A stretch of DNA of 64,000 bases from Candidatus Zipacnadum vermilionense (GCA_029821755.1 JALGSV010000004.1:186001-250000), one strand, 5' to 3'; counted from the first letter of the stretch, positions 53,427 through 62,627 are shown. Notes: generated from the sequence alone by a model not told the origin. Program-made: numbers and translations.

Positions 53427-54284
53427 CTAATCCTCCGACGCGCTCGCCGCCATCGTGTCGCCCGCGGCGCCTGTCCCCGGCGCCGCAGGGCTATCCCCGG
53501 CGGCAAGGGCGAGCAACTCGGTAATCCAGAAAGTCCCATCCGGGGCCAGGGCCATCCCCACCCCGACCTGCGCGGCTTCCGGCAGCAGCGTATTCCGCCG
53601 ATGGCCGGAGCTGGCCATGAACTTGCGGCGGATCTCCGTGACCCGCTCCACCATCCCCTTCTCCCCGCGTCCCCACTGGCTCCGAGCGATATTCTCGGCG
53701 ACGAACGCCGGTAGATAGCCGAACAGCAGGCGGAAGCGGTCAAAGGCCGCCCGGCAGCCCGGGGTGGGCGAGAAGTGCCCGCAAAAGTCCTCGTCCCGCA
53801 TCTGCAGGCTGTGCTCGCGGGCACAGATAGCCAGCAGCGGATCCGGCCGCAGCAGGCTCAGCTTCTGCGCCTGCCGCGACTGATTGATCAGGAAGATGGC
53901 CTCCGCCTCGGCCTGCAGCACCTCATCCCGGCGGTCGGACGCGTTGCAGCGCCCCGCCAGCGTCCAGTCTCCGGTTATCCGTTGCAGGGCCAGGTATTCC
54001 GCCCGCGCCTCGTCAGTCCGGCCGGCCACCTGGTAGGCAACCGCCAGGTACTCATGCGGCACGAGCCAGTGCGGCTCCTGGCCGCAGGCGGTCTTCAGCA
54101 GCTCAATCGCCCGCTCGCAGTTGGACTTGGCCAGCTCCTGCCGGGCGGCGGCCAAGCTATCCTGCGCCGGCGACGTCGCCCACGGAAGCAGACTCGTCTC
54201 CGACCCCGGTCGCGCCCCGGCCGGCAGGACCGTAATCATCGTCAGCGCCGCCGCCCCCAGCAGCCGGCGCAGCCAACCACGCAT
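53427..54284 (-). CDS. Exported CAP/SCP-domain protein with TPR-like N-terminus (copy 2)
   Basis: 285 residues from MRGWLRRLLGAAALTMITVL, GGAGG 9 nt upstream. Same layout as the next gene: signal peptide, TPR-like segment (CERAIELLKTACGQEPHWLV), then the CAP domain with FLINQSRQAQKLSLLRPDPL, CAREHSLQMRDEDFCGHFSP, SSGHRRNTLL and VGVGMALAPDG. It has an Ala/Gly/Pro-rich C-terminal tail not found in copy 1. The two clearly arose by tandem duplication. Similarity is moderate, so the duplication is not recent. Confidence 0.83.
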   Translation of the reverse strand: MRGWLRRLLGAAALTMITVLPAGARPGSETSLLPWATSPAQDSLAAARQELAKSNCERAIELLKTACGQEPHWLVPHEYLAVAYQVAGRTDEARAEYLALQRITGDWTLAGRCNASDRRDEVLQAEAEAIFLINQSRQAQKLSLLRPDPLLAICAREHSLQMRDEDFCGHFSPTPGCRAAFDRFRLLFGYLPAFVAENIARSQWGRGEKGMVERVTEIRRKFMASSGHRRNTLLPEAAQVGVGMALAPDGTFWITELLALAAGDSPAAPGTGAAGDTMAASASED

Positions 54285-54319
54285 TCTTCCTGGCCTCCCT
54301 GTAATAGCTGCTCTTCTCC

Positions 54320-55180
54320 CTACGCGCTGCCAACGCTTGGCTTCGGCCTCACGCCTGTCCGGGCCGCTCTGCGACTTCCCTCCCCTGCAAGGGGTGGAAG
54401 CAGGGGGTGAGGCTCCCCCGCGAGCAAGGCCGCCCCTCGCGCTACCACCAGGTGCGGTCGCTCCGGCACCAGTACCGTCTCTCCCAACGCCCTCGCCAAC
54501 GCCGCCACCACTCCCGGATTGCGCGCCACGCCGCCCACCAGGGCCACCGGACTCTCGTGCGGCACCCCCGCGGCCAGGTGCAGAAGCTGCTGGGCCACCC
54601 CGTCGCACAGTCCCCGCGCGAGACGCTCCCGCTCCGTTCCCTGCGCCAGCAGGCCCACAATCTCGCTCTCGACGAAGACCGCGCACAGACTCGACAGACG
54701 CACACTGCGCGTGGTCTCCAGGGCCAGTGCGCCCAGCTCGGCCACGCTCAAGCCCAGCCGCTGCCCGGCCATCTCCAGGAAACGCCCCGTACCCGCGGCG
54801 CAGCGGTCGTTGACGGCAAAACTGTCCACCTGCCCCTGCCGGTCCAGGCGCAGCACCTTACTGTCCTGACCGCCCACGTCGAATACGGTGCGCGCCTCCG
54901 GCAGTAACTCCCGCGCGCCCCGGGCCAGGCAGGTGATCTCGGTCACCGTGCGCCCTTCCCCCTGCCACAGGTTCCGCCCGTAGCCGGTCACCACCAGACC
55001 GCCCAGGTCCTTCTCACCCGCACCGGCCTGGGCCAGCGCCTCCGTCAGGCACTTACGCCCCGCGCGCTCCGGCTCCCATCCGGTCGGCTCCTGGACGGCG
55101 GACACCACCTCGGCCGCTTCCATGTCCCACAGGACCGCCTTAGCGGCCACGCTGCCTATGTCCAACCCCGCAACGATCAT
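54320..55180 (-). CDS. BadF/BadG/HgdC-type acyl-CoA dehydratase activase
   Basis: 286 residues, ASKHA-fold ATPase that delivers low-potential electrons to 2-hydroxyacyl-CoA dehydratases or benzoyl-CoA reductase-type partners. MIVAGLDIGSVAAKAVLWD is phosphate 1, TVFDVGGQDSKVLRLD phosphate 2, VNDRCAAGTGRFLE and LSSLCAVFVESEIVGL hold the two Cys that bridge a [4Fe-4S] cluster in the dimer, and ALVGGVARNPGVV is the adenosine motif. Residues about 257-268 are encoded by a family B palindrome, and the final 18 have no family match. No dehydratase subunits are nearby. Confidence 0.85.
   Translation of the reverse strand: MIVAGLDIGSVAAKAVLWDMEAAEVVSAVQEPTGWEPERAGRKCLTEALAQAGAGEKDLGGLVVTGYGRNLWQGEGRTVTEITCLARGARELLPEARTVFDVGGQDSKVLRLDRQGQVDSFAVNDRCAAGTGRFLEMAGQRLGLSVAELGALALETTRSVRLSSLCAVFVESEIVGLLAQGTERERLARGLCDGVAQQLLHLAAGVPHESPVALVGGVARNPGVVAALARALGETVLVPERPHLVVARGAALLAGEPHPLLPPLAGEGSRRAARTGVRPKPSVGSA
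54376..54413. repeat. Family B palindrome within the activase 3' end
   Basis: TCCCTCCCCTGCAAGGGGTG then GAAGCAGGGGGTGAGG: stem CCCCTGCAAGGGG and the usual GGGGGTGAGG end. It is translated in frame (PHPLLPPLAGEGS) just after the conserved activase domain. Confidence 0.75.
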
Positions 55181-55248
55181 CCCGTTATCTCATTCTCCCC
55201 ACAAAGCCGTCTTGGCAAACGGTCTCGGCCTACCTCCACCTGCAACCG

Positions 55249-56547
55249 CTACCTCAAGAATACCAACCACAGGTATAGACTCGCCAGCGTCAGGTTCGCG
55301 ATGGTCACCGGTATGCCGTACTTAAGGAAGCGCCGGAAGGTGATGCGGTATCCGGCCCGCTCGCTCAGGCCCGCCACCACCAGGTTGCTCGCGGCGGCAA
55401 TCACCGTCAGATTCGCTCCCAGGTTGGCCCCCAGCGACAGCGCCCACCACAGCACGTTGTCATGTCCCGGCGGCAGCCCGGCCGTCATGTCCCTGACCAA
55501 GGGAATCATGGCCGCGGTGTAGGGAATGTGATCAATGATACCACAAACGGCCCCCGACACCCACACCACCCCGAAGGTCAGCGCGGGTACACTCCCGCCG
55601 GAGGCCTGCAGGATGCCCTTGCCCAGCAGTTCCAGCACGCCCGTCTGCACCAGCCCACCGACCATGATGAACAGGCCGATGAAAAAGAAGATGGTGGACC
55701 ATTCCACCTGCTCTAGCGCGTGGTGGGCGCTCTCGCGGTCGAGCAGCAAGAGCAGAGCGGCTCCCGCCAAGGCGATAGTAGCCGGCTCCAGACCCAGCCA
55801 CCCGTGTGCGATGAAGCCGATCAGGGTCAACCCGATGACCACTAGGCAACGCCATAGCAGGGGCCGATCGGTCAGTGCGCGATCCTCCTCAAACTCCATG
55901 ACTCGCGCCCGCGCCTCCGGCGACACCTGCAGCTTCCCCCTCATCACCAGCCCGACAGCTCCCAGAAAGAGCACCAGTATGATGCCCGCAATCGGGCCGT
56001 CCACGCGCAGAAAGTCCAGGAAGGTGAACCCGGTGGCTGACCCGATCATGATATTGGGGGGATGTCCCACCAGCGTCGCCGCGCCCCCGATATTGGACGC
56101 CATCACAATCACGATGAGGAAGGATACTACATCGAGAGCCAAGGTCTCGCAGATAAGGATAGCAACCGGGACGATGGTCACCACCGTAGTGACGTTGTCG
56201 AGCAACGCCGAGAGCACCGCCGTCACCGCCGACAACACCAGCAGCACCCCGATCGGTTGCCCGCGGACCAGCTTGGACACCTTGATAGCCAGCCACTCGA
56301 ACATCCCCGTCCGCCGGCTGATATTGACGATGATCATCGCGCCGATCAGGAGCAAGATCGTGTTCCAGTCGATGCCTCCCGATCCGTGCTCATCACCATG
56401 AAAGGCGAAGTGTTGATCGACGATGCCCACCAGCAACGCCAGGGCGCCCCCGGCCAAGGCGGCTTTGGTCCGATCTACCCGCTCAGTGGCAATGAGCGCG
56501 AACACCGCGACAAAGATACCGATGCAAGCAACTGCGGCTAGGGTCAT
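55249..56547 (-). CDS. ArsB/NhaD ion transporter-superfamily permease
   Basis: 432 residues, about 11-12 membrane helices. Hallmarks are IDWNTILLLIGAMIIVNISR, LSALLDNVTTVVTIVPVAIL, MASNIGGAATLVGHPPNIMI, EWSTIFFFIGLFIMVGGL and CGIIDHIPYTAAMIPLV. The repeated DN/DH-x-P re-entrant loops are those of the IT superfamily, including ArsB (arsenite), NhaD (Na+/H+) and YbiR-like permeases. The substrate is not inferable. Start ATG 56547 overlaps the CBS gene stop as ATGA, so the CBS protein probably regulates it. Confidence 0.85.
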   Translation of the reverse strand: MTLAAVACIGIFVAVFALIATERVDRTKAALAGGALALLVGIVDQHFAFHGDEHGSGGIDWNTILLLIGAMIIVNISRRTGMFEWLAIKVSKLVRGQPIGVLLVLSAVTAVLSALLDNVTTVVTIVPVAILICETLALDVVSFLIVIVMASNIGGAATLVGHPPNIMIGSATGFTFLDFLRVDGPIAGIILVLFLGAVGLVMRGKLQVSPEARARVMEFEEDRALTDRPLLWRCLVVIGLTLIGFIAHGWLGLEPATIALAGAALLLLLDRESAHHALEQVEWSTIFFFIGLFIMVGGLVQTGVLELLGKGILQASGGSVPALTFGVVWVSGAVCGIIDHIPYTAAMIPLVRDMTAGLPPGHDNVLWWALSLGANLGANLTVIAAASNLVVAGLSERAGYRITFRRFLKYGIPVTIANLTLASLYLWLVFLR

Positions 56548-57011
56548 TCCTGCGTCCCGCTCTCGAATTCCGCCGCGCCGATCTGTGCTACCAGGCGCGT
56601 GCGTGTCACTAGCCCCACCAGGAGGCCGTCGCGCACCACCGGTACGGCCGCCACGTCGTTCTCCAGCATGATGTGGGCAACTTCGGCCACTCGCTCCTCG
56701 GGCTCGACGAACACGGGCTCCCGGGAGCACACTAACGCGCGCACAGTCGTCGCCTGCAACCGGTCCCGGGCATAACCGTGAAAGCGGTACGAGCGCGGGA
56801 GGAACCCCAGATCGCCTATCGAATCGGCGAACACCGGCAGGGCTGCCCGCAAGAAGTCGTCCTCACTGACGATACCCACCAGTCGCTTCCCCTCTTCCAC
56901 CACCGGCAGGGCCTGCCGGTCCGCCTCCCGCATGATCCGGAAGGCCTCCGCCAGTGGCGTGTCGGGGTCTAGTGTGGGAAACTCCCTCTCCATTATTTCA
57001 CTCGCGATCAT
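56544..57011 (-). CDS. CBS-domain pair protein
   Basis: 155 residues, two CBS modules: about 5-60 (EREFPTLDPDTPLAEAFRIM through LVGIVSEDDFLRA) and about 95-145 (EPVFVEPEERVAEVAHIMLE through LVGLVTRTRLV). CBS pairs bind adenosine ligands and act as sensors. Start 57011 is 9 nt after GAGGAG; an ATG at 57017 is too close. It overlaps the GT-C gene upstream by 14 nt and the permease gene downstream by 4 nt, a tight chain that argues for joint expression. Confidence 0.85.
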   Translation of the reverse strand: MIASEIMEREFPTLDPDTPLAEAFRIMREADRQALPVVEEGKRLVGIVSEDDFLRAALPVFADSIGDLGFLPRSYRFHGYARDRLQATTVRALVCSREPVFVEPEERVAEVAHIMLENDVAAVPVVRDGLLVGLVTRTRLVAQIGAAEFESGTQE

Positions 57012-58599
57012 GATCATCGCTCCTCTCGGAGACGTCCGATGTGCCCTGCCCCAGGCACCCCCGCAGGGCTACCCCTGCCCCAGCGGTCAACAGCAGCAGC
57101 ACCACCACGCCCAAGCCGATAGCCGCCCTCGGCACCCCCAGCCGCCAGGCGTAGAACCACCAGAAGTCCAGGCTGCGGCGCAAGTGGTCCTTGAACTGCG
57201 CCGACGCCGCGCCCCCGCTTATTCCGCTCCCGGCGAGGCCCAGGCGGGAGCTCTCGACCTCCCGCAACGTGTCAATCTGCCCCGCCAATGGCCAATACCG
57301 CAGCGAGAAGATGACCGAGTCGGAGGTCCCGGTCTGCGCGTGGACCTTGTGCATCCACGTGCCATACGGCACCACAATCGAGAGCAACTGCACGGCTACC
57401 CCTAAGCCCACCAGGCCCCACGCCAGCCCCCGCCCGGCCCGGCTTGGCGCCAGCACCCGCCAGCCCCACGGCGCCAACAGCATCACCGCCCCTATCGTCG
57501 GCACCAGGTACCGCGGCCCCCAGGCCCACGAGTCCGGCGCCACCCGCGCCGCATGGAACAGCAGGTAGGCCAGGAAGATCAGCAGGCTGCATCCGGCAAC
57601 CGCTGCCCGCTCCCGCCAGGCCGCTCGCCAGCCAATCACGGCCAACAGCACCGGCAGCGACAACACCAGCAGTCCCCGTCCCGGCGAGACGGTATACGCC
57701 GCCAGCAGTCGCGTGAAATGCCCCCAGGTCAACGTCGCCTCCCAGTTCCACGAGGCGTAGCCGGGATTCAGCACCTCCCCGGTGCGGGCCCAATTGTACC
57801 ACAGCACGACCCCCACCCACGGCGCCAGGCCCAGCGCAAACACCCACGCGTCCCGCCACCGAAATCCTCTTTCCGCGCCGTGGGCGCTCGGACAGCGGCT
57901 CAGCCACCAGATGAAGAACACCAACCCCGGCACCGTTAGTGCGAAGGTGGGCTTAGTCGCGAACCCCCAACCCCACGCCAACCCCGCCGCCACCAGCCAC
58001 CCCCAGCTCCGCTGCCGATATGCATACACCCCCAGACAGTACCAGGAGGCCAGCAAGCACGCTCCCAGCAGAGGCTCGTAGAAGCCGATCTTCGAGTACG
58101 GCCAGGCCACGGTACAAAAGGCAAACAACAGCGCCGTTCCTACCGCCGCCCGTACGCTCCCTCCAAACAACGCCACCAGCCCCGCCAGCAGGAGCGCCTC
58201 TAGGGCCGTAACCACCGCCAGGCCAATGTTGATCGCCACCCGGGGCAGCATTCTCGCCATCTCTGGTGAGGTGCCCCCTAGCGCCTTGCCCAGCAGATAC
58301 CAGGGCACCTGCCAGAGCGGGTAGCCCAGCCAGTATTGGCTGTAAGTTCGCCCCTCCGGGCCCCGAAAGGTGGACCGTTCATCGAGCGCCCCAGTAGTCA
58401 AGCCGCCCTCCGCCGGCAGATCCACCCAGTGTCGCTCCACCAGGCTCTGTGTCAGCAGGAACTGTGCCTCGGCGTCCACCAGATCCGTGAAACCCTTGCT
58501 GGTGAGCAATAATACACCGAGGAGCAACCCCAGCAGAGGCACTGCCACCCGGCGCACATCGATGGGGCGAGACTGATTGTCGAAGTTCTGTGTCGCCAT
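56998..58599 (-). CDS. GT-C-fold membrane glycosyltransferase-like protein
   Basis: 533 residues with about 11-12 membrane helices. After helix 1, FTDLVDAEAQFLLTQSLVER places an acidic pair in the first outer loop, as in GT39/GT83 dolichyl- or polyprenyl-phosphate sugar transferases. YSQYWLGYPLWQVPWYLLGK, FGFATKPT-like GWGFATKPTFALTVPGLVFF and RYLVPTIGAVMLLAPWGW support the fold. It probably moves a sugar from a lipid carrier outside the membrane; donor and acceptor are unknown. It is first in the overlapping GT-C - CBS - permease chain. Confidence 0.72.
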   Translation of the reverse strand: MATQNFDNQSRPIDVRRVAVPLLGLLLGVLLLTSKGFTDLVDAEAQFLLTQSLVERHWVDLPAEGGLTTGALDERSTFRGPEGRTYSQYWLGYPLWQVPWYLLGKALGGTSPEMARMLPRVAINIGLAVVTALEALLLAGLVALFGGSVRAAVGTALLFAFCTVAWPYSKIGFYEPLLGACLLASWYCLGVYAYRQRSWGWLVAAGLAWGWGFATKPTFALTVPGLVFFIWWLSRCPSAHGAERGFRWRDAWVFALGLAPWVGVVLWYNWARTGEVLNPGYASWNWEATLTWGHFTRLLAAYTVSPGRGLLVLSLPVLLAVIGWRAAWRERAAVAGCSLLIFLAYLLFHAARVAPDSWAWGPRYLVPTIGAVMLLAPWGWRVLAPSRAGRGLAWGLVGLGVAVQLLSIVVPYGTWMHKVHAQTGTSDSVIFSLRYWPLAGQIDTLREVESSRLGLAGSGISGGAASAQFKDHLRRSLDFWWFYAWRLGVPRAAIGLGVVVLLLLTAGAGVALRGCLGQGTSDVSERSDDHDRE

Positions 58600-58644
58600 T
58601 TTCTCCGGTAGGGAGTGCCCCTACGATGGCCCTCTCTTCCCTGC

Positions 58645-58690
58645 CTCACCGTCGTACCCCTTCTCCTTCCGCAAGGGAAAAGGCAGTGCC
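58645..58690. repeat. Degenerate family B palindrome
   Basis: CCTCACCGTCGTACC then CCTTCTCCTTCCGCAAGGGA with AAAGG. It lies in the 180-nt divergent gap between the GT-C gene and the secreted-protein gene. No convincing promoter was seen in that gap. Confidence 0.5.
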
Positions 58691-58780
58691 ATAGGGAACT
58701 TCCGAGGCCGGCGGATTGTCTGTGCAGAGAGACTTGCACCCCTCTGCGTCGCAACATCGAGGGACACATCGGAGGCATAC

Positions 58781-59620
58781 ATGCGCATCTGTCTCTTGCA
58801 GATGGTTCTGATCGTCGCGGCGATGTCTGCCGCCCTGCTCCCTCTGGCCGCGGAGCCGACTCCCGGCGTCGAGCCGGAGCCGGTGACGCTAGTGTACGCC
58901 CCTACAGCTGACCAGGTGGACGCCCGCTCCCTGCGTGTAGAGATCACTCAGCTCCTGCTCGCCGACGCCCCCACCGGCATGACCGGCTCCGCCACCGCCG
59001 ACAGCAAACTCACGGCCACCGCGGTGACTGTGGACGGCTCCACCTTGCGGATGGAGATCGCCAATCTTCGACAGCAGATGGCGGGCCACGCCCTGCCCAG
59101 CACCTCCCCCGAGCCGGCGATCCTCTCCGTCGACCGCCGCGCCCGTCTGACCGAGCCCCCTGTCCAGGAGACCCAGGCCGCCGGTGAGATACTCTCCCAG
59201 GGCGGCCTACCCGTGCAGGCGCTGGTGGTCATCTGTGGCCTACCGCAGCTTCCGGATAAGCCGGTCTTGCCCGGCGACACCTGGCAGCGCACCGACACCT
59301 ATGACCTGCCCGGCCTGGGGCAGGCGAAGCTGGAGATCTCAACTACCTTCGAGGGCCTCAAGGACGGAGTCGCAACCCTGCGCTCTACCATTCGCATTCG
59401 CGTGCCGGATTTCGAGGCCGACAATCCCCTCCTACCCGGGCAGAAGGTGAAGGTACACAATCTGATAGTGGACGCGACCGATTTGGTGCAGCAGTATGAG
59501 GTGGCACGCTCCACAGTCCAGGAGGCGCGCGGCATCCTTCGGGCCAGCCTGGAGGCCACTGCGCCGGACCTGACGCTGCCGCTCAAGCTGGTGGCCACCG
59601 TCACTTATCAAGCTCCCTAG
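58781..59620 (+). CDS. Secreted protein of unknown function
   Basis: 279 residues. Start ATG 58781 is 5 nt after GGAGG. The signal peptide MRICLLQMVLIVAAMSAALL is cleaved near LAAEPT. The rest is beta-rich and repetitive in feel: TLVYAPTADQVDARSLRVEI, LPDKPVLPGDTWQRTDTYD, GLKDGVATLRSTIRIRVPDF. LPGDTW plus later strands recall DUF6263-like or YceI/lipoprotein beta barrels, but I cannot name a family. It faces a small minus-strand membrane-protein gene across a strong hairpin. Confidence 0.65.
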   Translation: MRICLLQMVLIVAAMSAALLPLAAEPTPGVEPEPVTLVYAPTADQVDARSLRVEITQLLLADAPTGMTGSATADSKLTATAVTVDGSTLRMEIANLRQQMAGHALPSTSPEPAILSVDRRARLTEPPVQETQAAGEILSQGGLPVQALVVICGLPQLPDKPVLPGDTWQRTDTYDLPGLGQAKLEISTTFEGLKDGVATLRSTIRIRVPDFEADNPLLPGQKVKVHNLIVDATDLVQQYEVARSTVQEARGILRASLEATAPDLTLPLKLVATVTYQAP

Positions 59621-59655
59621 CCCGTGCGCAAGGCGCACGGGACGGCAGTAGCGAT

Positions 59656-59690
59656 GACGCGGACACCTCTTTGCGAGAGATGTCCGCGTC
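59656..59690. terminator. Bidirectional terminator-like hairpin
   Basis: Perfect 10-bp stem GACGCGGACA (59656-59665) with TGTCCGCGTC (59681-59690), extended inside by CTCT/AGAG. It lies between convergent genes. On the plus strand GTGGTTTCTA follows. Confidence 0.65.
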
Positions 59691-59728
59691 GTGGTTTCTA
59701 CAGGTTGGAGGGCATGTGGGCCAGGACG

Positions 59729-60025
59729 TTAGCCGCCGGCAGCAGCCCCGGCCGGGGCCGGCTGGGCCGTCTCCGTAACCGGCGCTTCCCTTTCCTCGGC
59801 ACCCGCCGCGGGGGCCGTGCTACCTGTTTCCGCAGTCGCCTCCACCGCGTTCGTGGCCGTCTCTTCGCCGGTCGGGGTGCCCAGGCGACTCGGTGCTGGC
59901 ATTTCCGCGGCCGCGCTATCGTCATTCGGTGTCGCGGTCTTCACCAGAAAATACAGCGCCACCATGACCGCAATCAGCAATATCAGCACTATTACAACAA
60001 CGGCTGGGCTCACTTCTTGGGTCAT
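59729..60025 (-). CDS. Small membrane protein with Ala/Glu/Thr-rich tail
   Basis: 98 residues from ATG 60025, 7 nt after GGAGG. One membrane helix (VVVIVLILLIAVMVALYFLV, about 8-28) is followed by a 68-residue low-complexity tail (EMPAPSRLGTPTGEE and similar) that looks disordered. No family is recognised. It lies upstream of the hairpin at 59656-59690 and downstream of the YhaN-like gene, 121 nt away, on the same strand. Confidence 0.6.
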   Translation of the reverse strand: MTQEVSPAVVVIVLILLIAVMVALYFLVKTATPNDDSAAAEMPAPSRLGTPTGEETATNAVEATAETGSTAPAAGAEEREAPVTETAQPAPAGAAAGG

Positions 60026-60146
60026 GAACAAACCTCCGGCATGCGTTGATCGCAGTCGCCGCCCCGCCGCACGGTGTTATCCTTCGCTGTATCCCACAGC
60101 AAGTCCTTCTTCGGGCGTACTATTATCCAGACGAACTCGGTTCCGC

Positions 60147-62627
60147 TCACCCCGCCCCGGGCACGCTATCCTCTTGCAGCTTCGTCAAGTCGACCACACA
60201 GTCGGCGAACTCCGCCCACGGTTCGCTGCAAGTAAACAGCAGCACCTGCCGCTCGCGCGCGAATTCGGCCAGCAGCCGACACGCCTGCTCATGGCGTGCC
60301 TCGTCAAAGTTGACTAGCGGGTCATCCAGAAGCAGGGGCGGCCCTTCCTTCGGCCACAGCAGCTTCACCAGCGCCAAGCGCGAGGCCAGATACACTTGCT
60401 CTCGCGTGGCCAGACTGAGATCAGTCTGCTGATCCGCCCGTGCGCCCTTGGCGGGTGAGAACACCAAGGGCTCCAGCGTCTCCCGGTTGACGCTGATCTG
60501 CCCGTAGCGCCCGAGAGTCAGCCGGCCGAGCAGCTCGCCGATCACGGGCTCCAGCACGTCGGTCGCGGCTAGGAGCGTTTCCTGGCGCGCCTGCCGCAAG
60601 GTCTCCAGCACGATAGTGAGCACACGCTCGCGCCGCCGCAGTCGATCCCGGCGCTGGGCGGCCTGGGCCACCTGCTCCCGCAGGGCTGCCAGGTCCTCCG
60701 CATCGTACGCCGCGCTGCGCAGGAGCATCTCGGCCTCCGTCAGGCTGTGCACCAACGCCTCCCGCCGGGCCTGCTTGCGCTCCAGGTCCCCGGTGAGGCG
60801 CGCCAGGCGCTCCGGCCCCATGCGCGCCGCTGCCATTTCCTCAGTCTCCAGCCGTTGGTCGAGCGTCCCCCGGTCAAGGGCCAGCGCCCGTAGCCGCTCC
60901 TCCAGCTGGCTCTCACTCTCCAGCAGGATGCCTTCCATTTCGCTGCGGGTGCTCTCGATATCTCGCTCTAGGCGCTCGCGCCGCTGGGCGATCTCCTGCA
61001 TCTGCACGGGCGAGGTGAACAGCTCCCCGAGCAAGTCCCGCAGCCGCGCCTCGCCCTGCTCTCGCTCCCGCCGCCCGCCCTCCAACTGCTCCTCCGCGGT
61101 CTGCCGTCGCGCCTCCACCTGCGATAGCCCCTTCTCCAACGTCAAGGCCTCGCGGCTACCTTCCCCGGCGCGGGAGGACAACTCCGCCAGGGAGGTGACG
61201 CCCCCTCGCTCCAGCGTATCCCGCAGTTGAACTACCGCTTTCCCCAGATCGGTCTCCCTTTGCCCCACCACGCTGGTCGCGGCCTCCAAGGCGGCCAGCA
61301 ACTCCACCCAGCGCGCCCGCGGCCGCAGAGCCAGGCCCCACACCGTTAGCCCCAGACCCGGCGCGGTGGCCGCGAAGCACGTCGGGTTCACCAGCATCCC
61401 GGCCGCCACTCCCGTGACCAGAAACAGCAGGCCCACGATCAGCAGAACCACGCGCAAGCTACGCCGGTCCCGCTCCTTGTGAGCGGCATGGTCGGCCGCA
61501 GTCGCTTCCGCTCGCCGCTGCTCCACCTCCCCGCCCAGGCGGCTGAGCTCTTCCTGGAGGGCCACCGCCTCGGTGAGCAGTTGTTGATACGGCGTGTGCG
61601 GGCCGGCCTGTTCGGCGCGCGCTTGTACCTGCGCGCGCTCCTCCTCCAGGCCCGGCAGCAACCGCGCCGCCTCTTGCTCCTGCCGCGTCGCCTGCTCGAC
61701 GATCTGCTGTAGGCGCCAGACTTCCAGCGCCTGCTCGGGCGTGACCTCGGGCAACTCGCCTAGCTCCTGCTCAGCCCGCTCTATCTGCGCCTTGACGATC
61801 CGGGCGCGGTCGGCGCGGCGCTGCAGCTCCAGCGCCTGGTCCCGCAAGACCTCCCGGCGTTCCTCCAGGCTCCGCCGTTCCTGCGCCTGGGCGACCAGTC
61901 GCTGCAGGTCCGCCAGTTCTTCCTCCAGTTGCTCGAGTTCCACCCGGGCGCGGGCCGCCTGCTCCCGCGCCTCGGTGGTGCGCTGGACGACGCCCTGCAC
62001 CTCCCGCTCCCGCCCCTGTAACTCCGCCAGATGCGCCTCGGCGGAGGCGATCTCGCCCAGGTTTCGCGTGGGCGCCCCCTTGGTGCCCCGCTGCAGGTCG
62101 CTCAGCACCTTCTCCAACCGCCCCAGCACCTGCTCGACGCTCACCTCATCCGCCGCCCCGGAGACTGTCTCCTGCAGCAACTCCCCCAGCCTTCGCCCCT
62201 CCTGCAAGCTCAGTATATCTTGCTGGCGTAGCCCCGCAGTGGACTGGTAGATGGCCGACGAGTCGGTACCGACCAAAGCGGCGAGGACCCGCTGCGCCTC
62301 ACTGTGGTCCTCCCAGGTTTCCCTGCTGTCCAGATCCCGCAGCAGGCTACGCTGTCCCTCGAAATCCTTGACTAGCTCCCAGTGCCGTCGCTGGGCTCGG
62401 AAGGTCATGGCCAGTTCGTAGTTGCGTGACGCACCCCAGCGCCGCCACCGGGTGGCGGTGGTCTTGGTGGTGGTCGGCTTGTCGAACAGCAGCATGAAGA
62501 TGGCCGCCAGGAGGGTGGACTTCCCGGCTTCGTTGGGCCCCCAGAGCACGTTGAGACCCGGCCGCAGGCTAACCCGCGCCTCGTCCCACCGTCCGAAGTC
62601 CCTCATCCGGACCTCCTCGATGACCAT
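60147..62627 (-). CDS. SbcC/YhaN-like ATPase with a membrane hairpin in its coiled coil
   Basis: 826 residues. The N-terminal half ATPase has LNVLWGPNEAGKSTLLAAIF (Walker A) and STAGLRQQDIL (Q loop). Long coiled coils span about 170-380 and 460-720. Between them lie two membrane helices (RSLRVVLLIVGLLFLVTGVA and CFAATAPGLGLTVWGLAL) instead of a CxxC zinc hook. The C-terminal half has DLSLATREQVYLASRLALVK (signature) and LLLDDPLVNFDEARHEQ (Walker B and D loop). This is the layout of Bacillus YhaN. It overlaps the nuclease gene by 1 nt, as expected for an SbcD/SbcC-type complex in DNA repair. Confidence 0.85.
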   Translation of the reverse strand: MVIEEVRMRDFGRWDEARVSLRPGLNVLWGPNEAGKSTLLAAIFMLLFDKPTTTKTTATRWRRWGASRNYELAMTFRAQRRHWELVKDFEGQRSLLRDLDSRETWEDHSEAQRVLAALVGTDSSAIYQSTAGLRQQDILSLQEGRRLGELLQETVSGAADEVSVEQVLGRLEKVLSDLQRGTKGAPTRNLGEIASAEAHLAELQGREREVQGVVQRTTEAREQAARARVELEQLEEELADLQRLVAQAQERRSLEERREVLRDQALELQRRADRARIVKAQIERAEQELGELPEVTPEQALEVWRLQQIVEQATRQEQEAARLLPGLEEERAQVQARAEQAGPHTPYQQLLTEAVALQEELSRLGGEVEQRRAEATAADHAAHKERDRRSLRVVLLIVGLLFLVTGVAAGMLVNPTCFAATAPGLGLTVWGLALRPRARWVELLAALEAATSVVGQRETDLGKAVVQLRDTLERGGVTSLAELSSRAGEGSREALTLEKGLSQVEARRQTAEEQLEGGRREREQGEARLRDLLGELFTSPVQMQEIAQRRERLERDIESTRSEMEGILLESESQLEERLRALALDRGTLDQRLETEEMAAARMGPERLARLTGDLERKQARREALVHSLTEAEMLLRSAAYDAEDLAALREQVAQAAQRRDRLRRRERVLTIVLETLRQARQETLLAATDVLEPVIGELLGRLTLGRYGQISVNRETLEPLVFSPAKGARADQQTDLSLATREQVYLASRLALVKLLWPKEGPPLLLDDPLVNFDEARHEQACRLLAEFARERQVLLFTCSEPWAEFADCVVDLTKLQEDSVPGAG

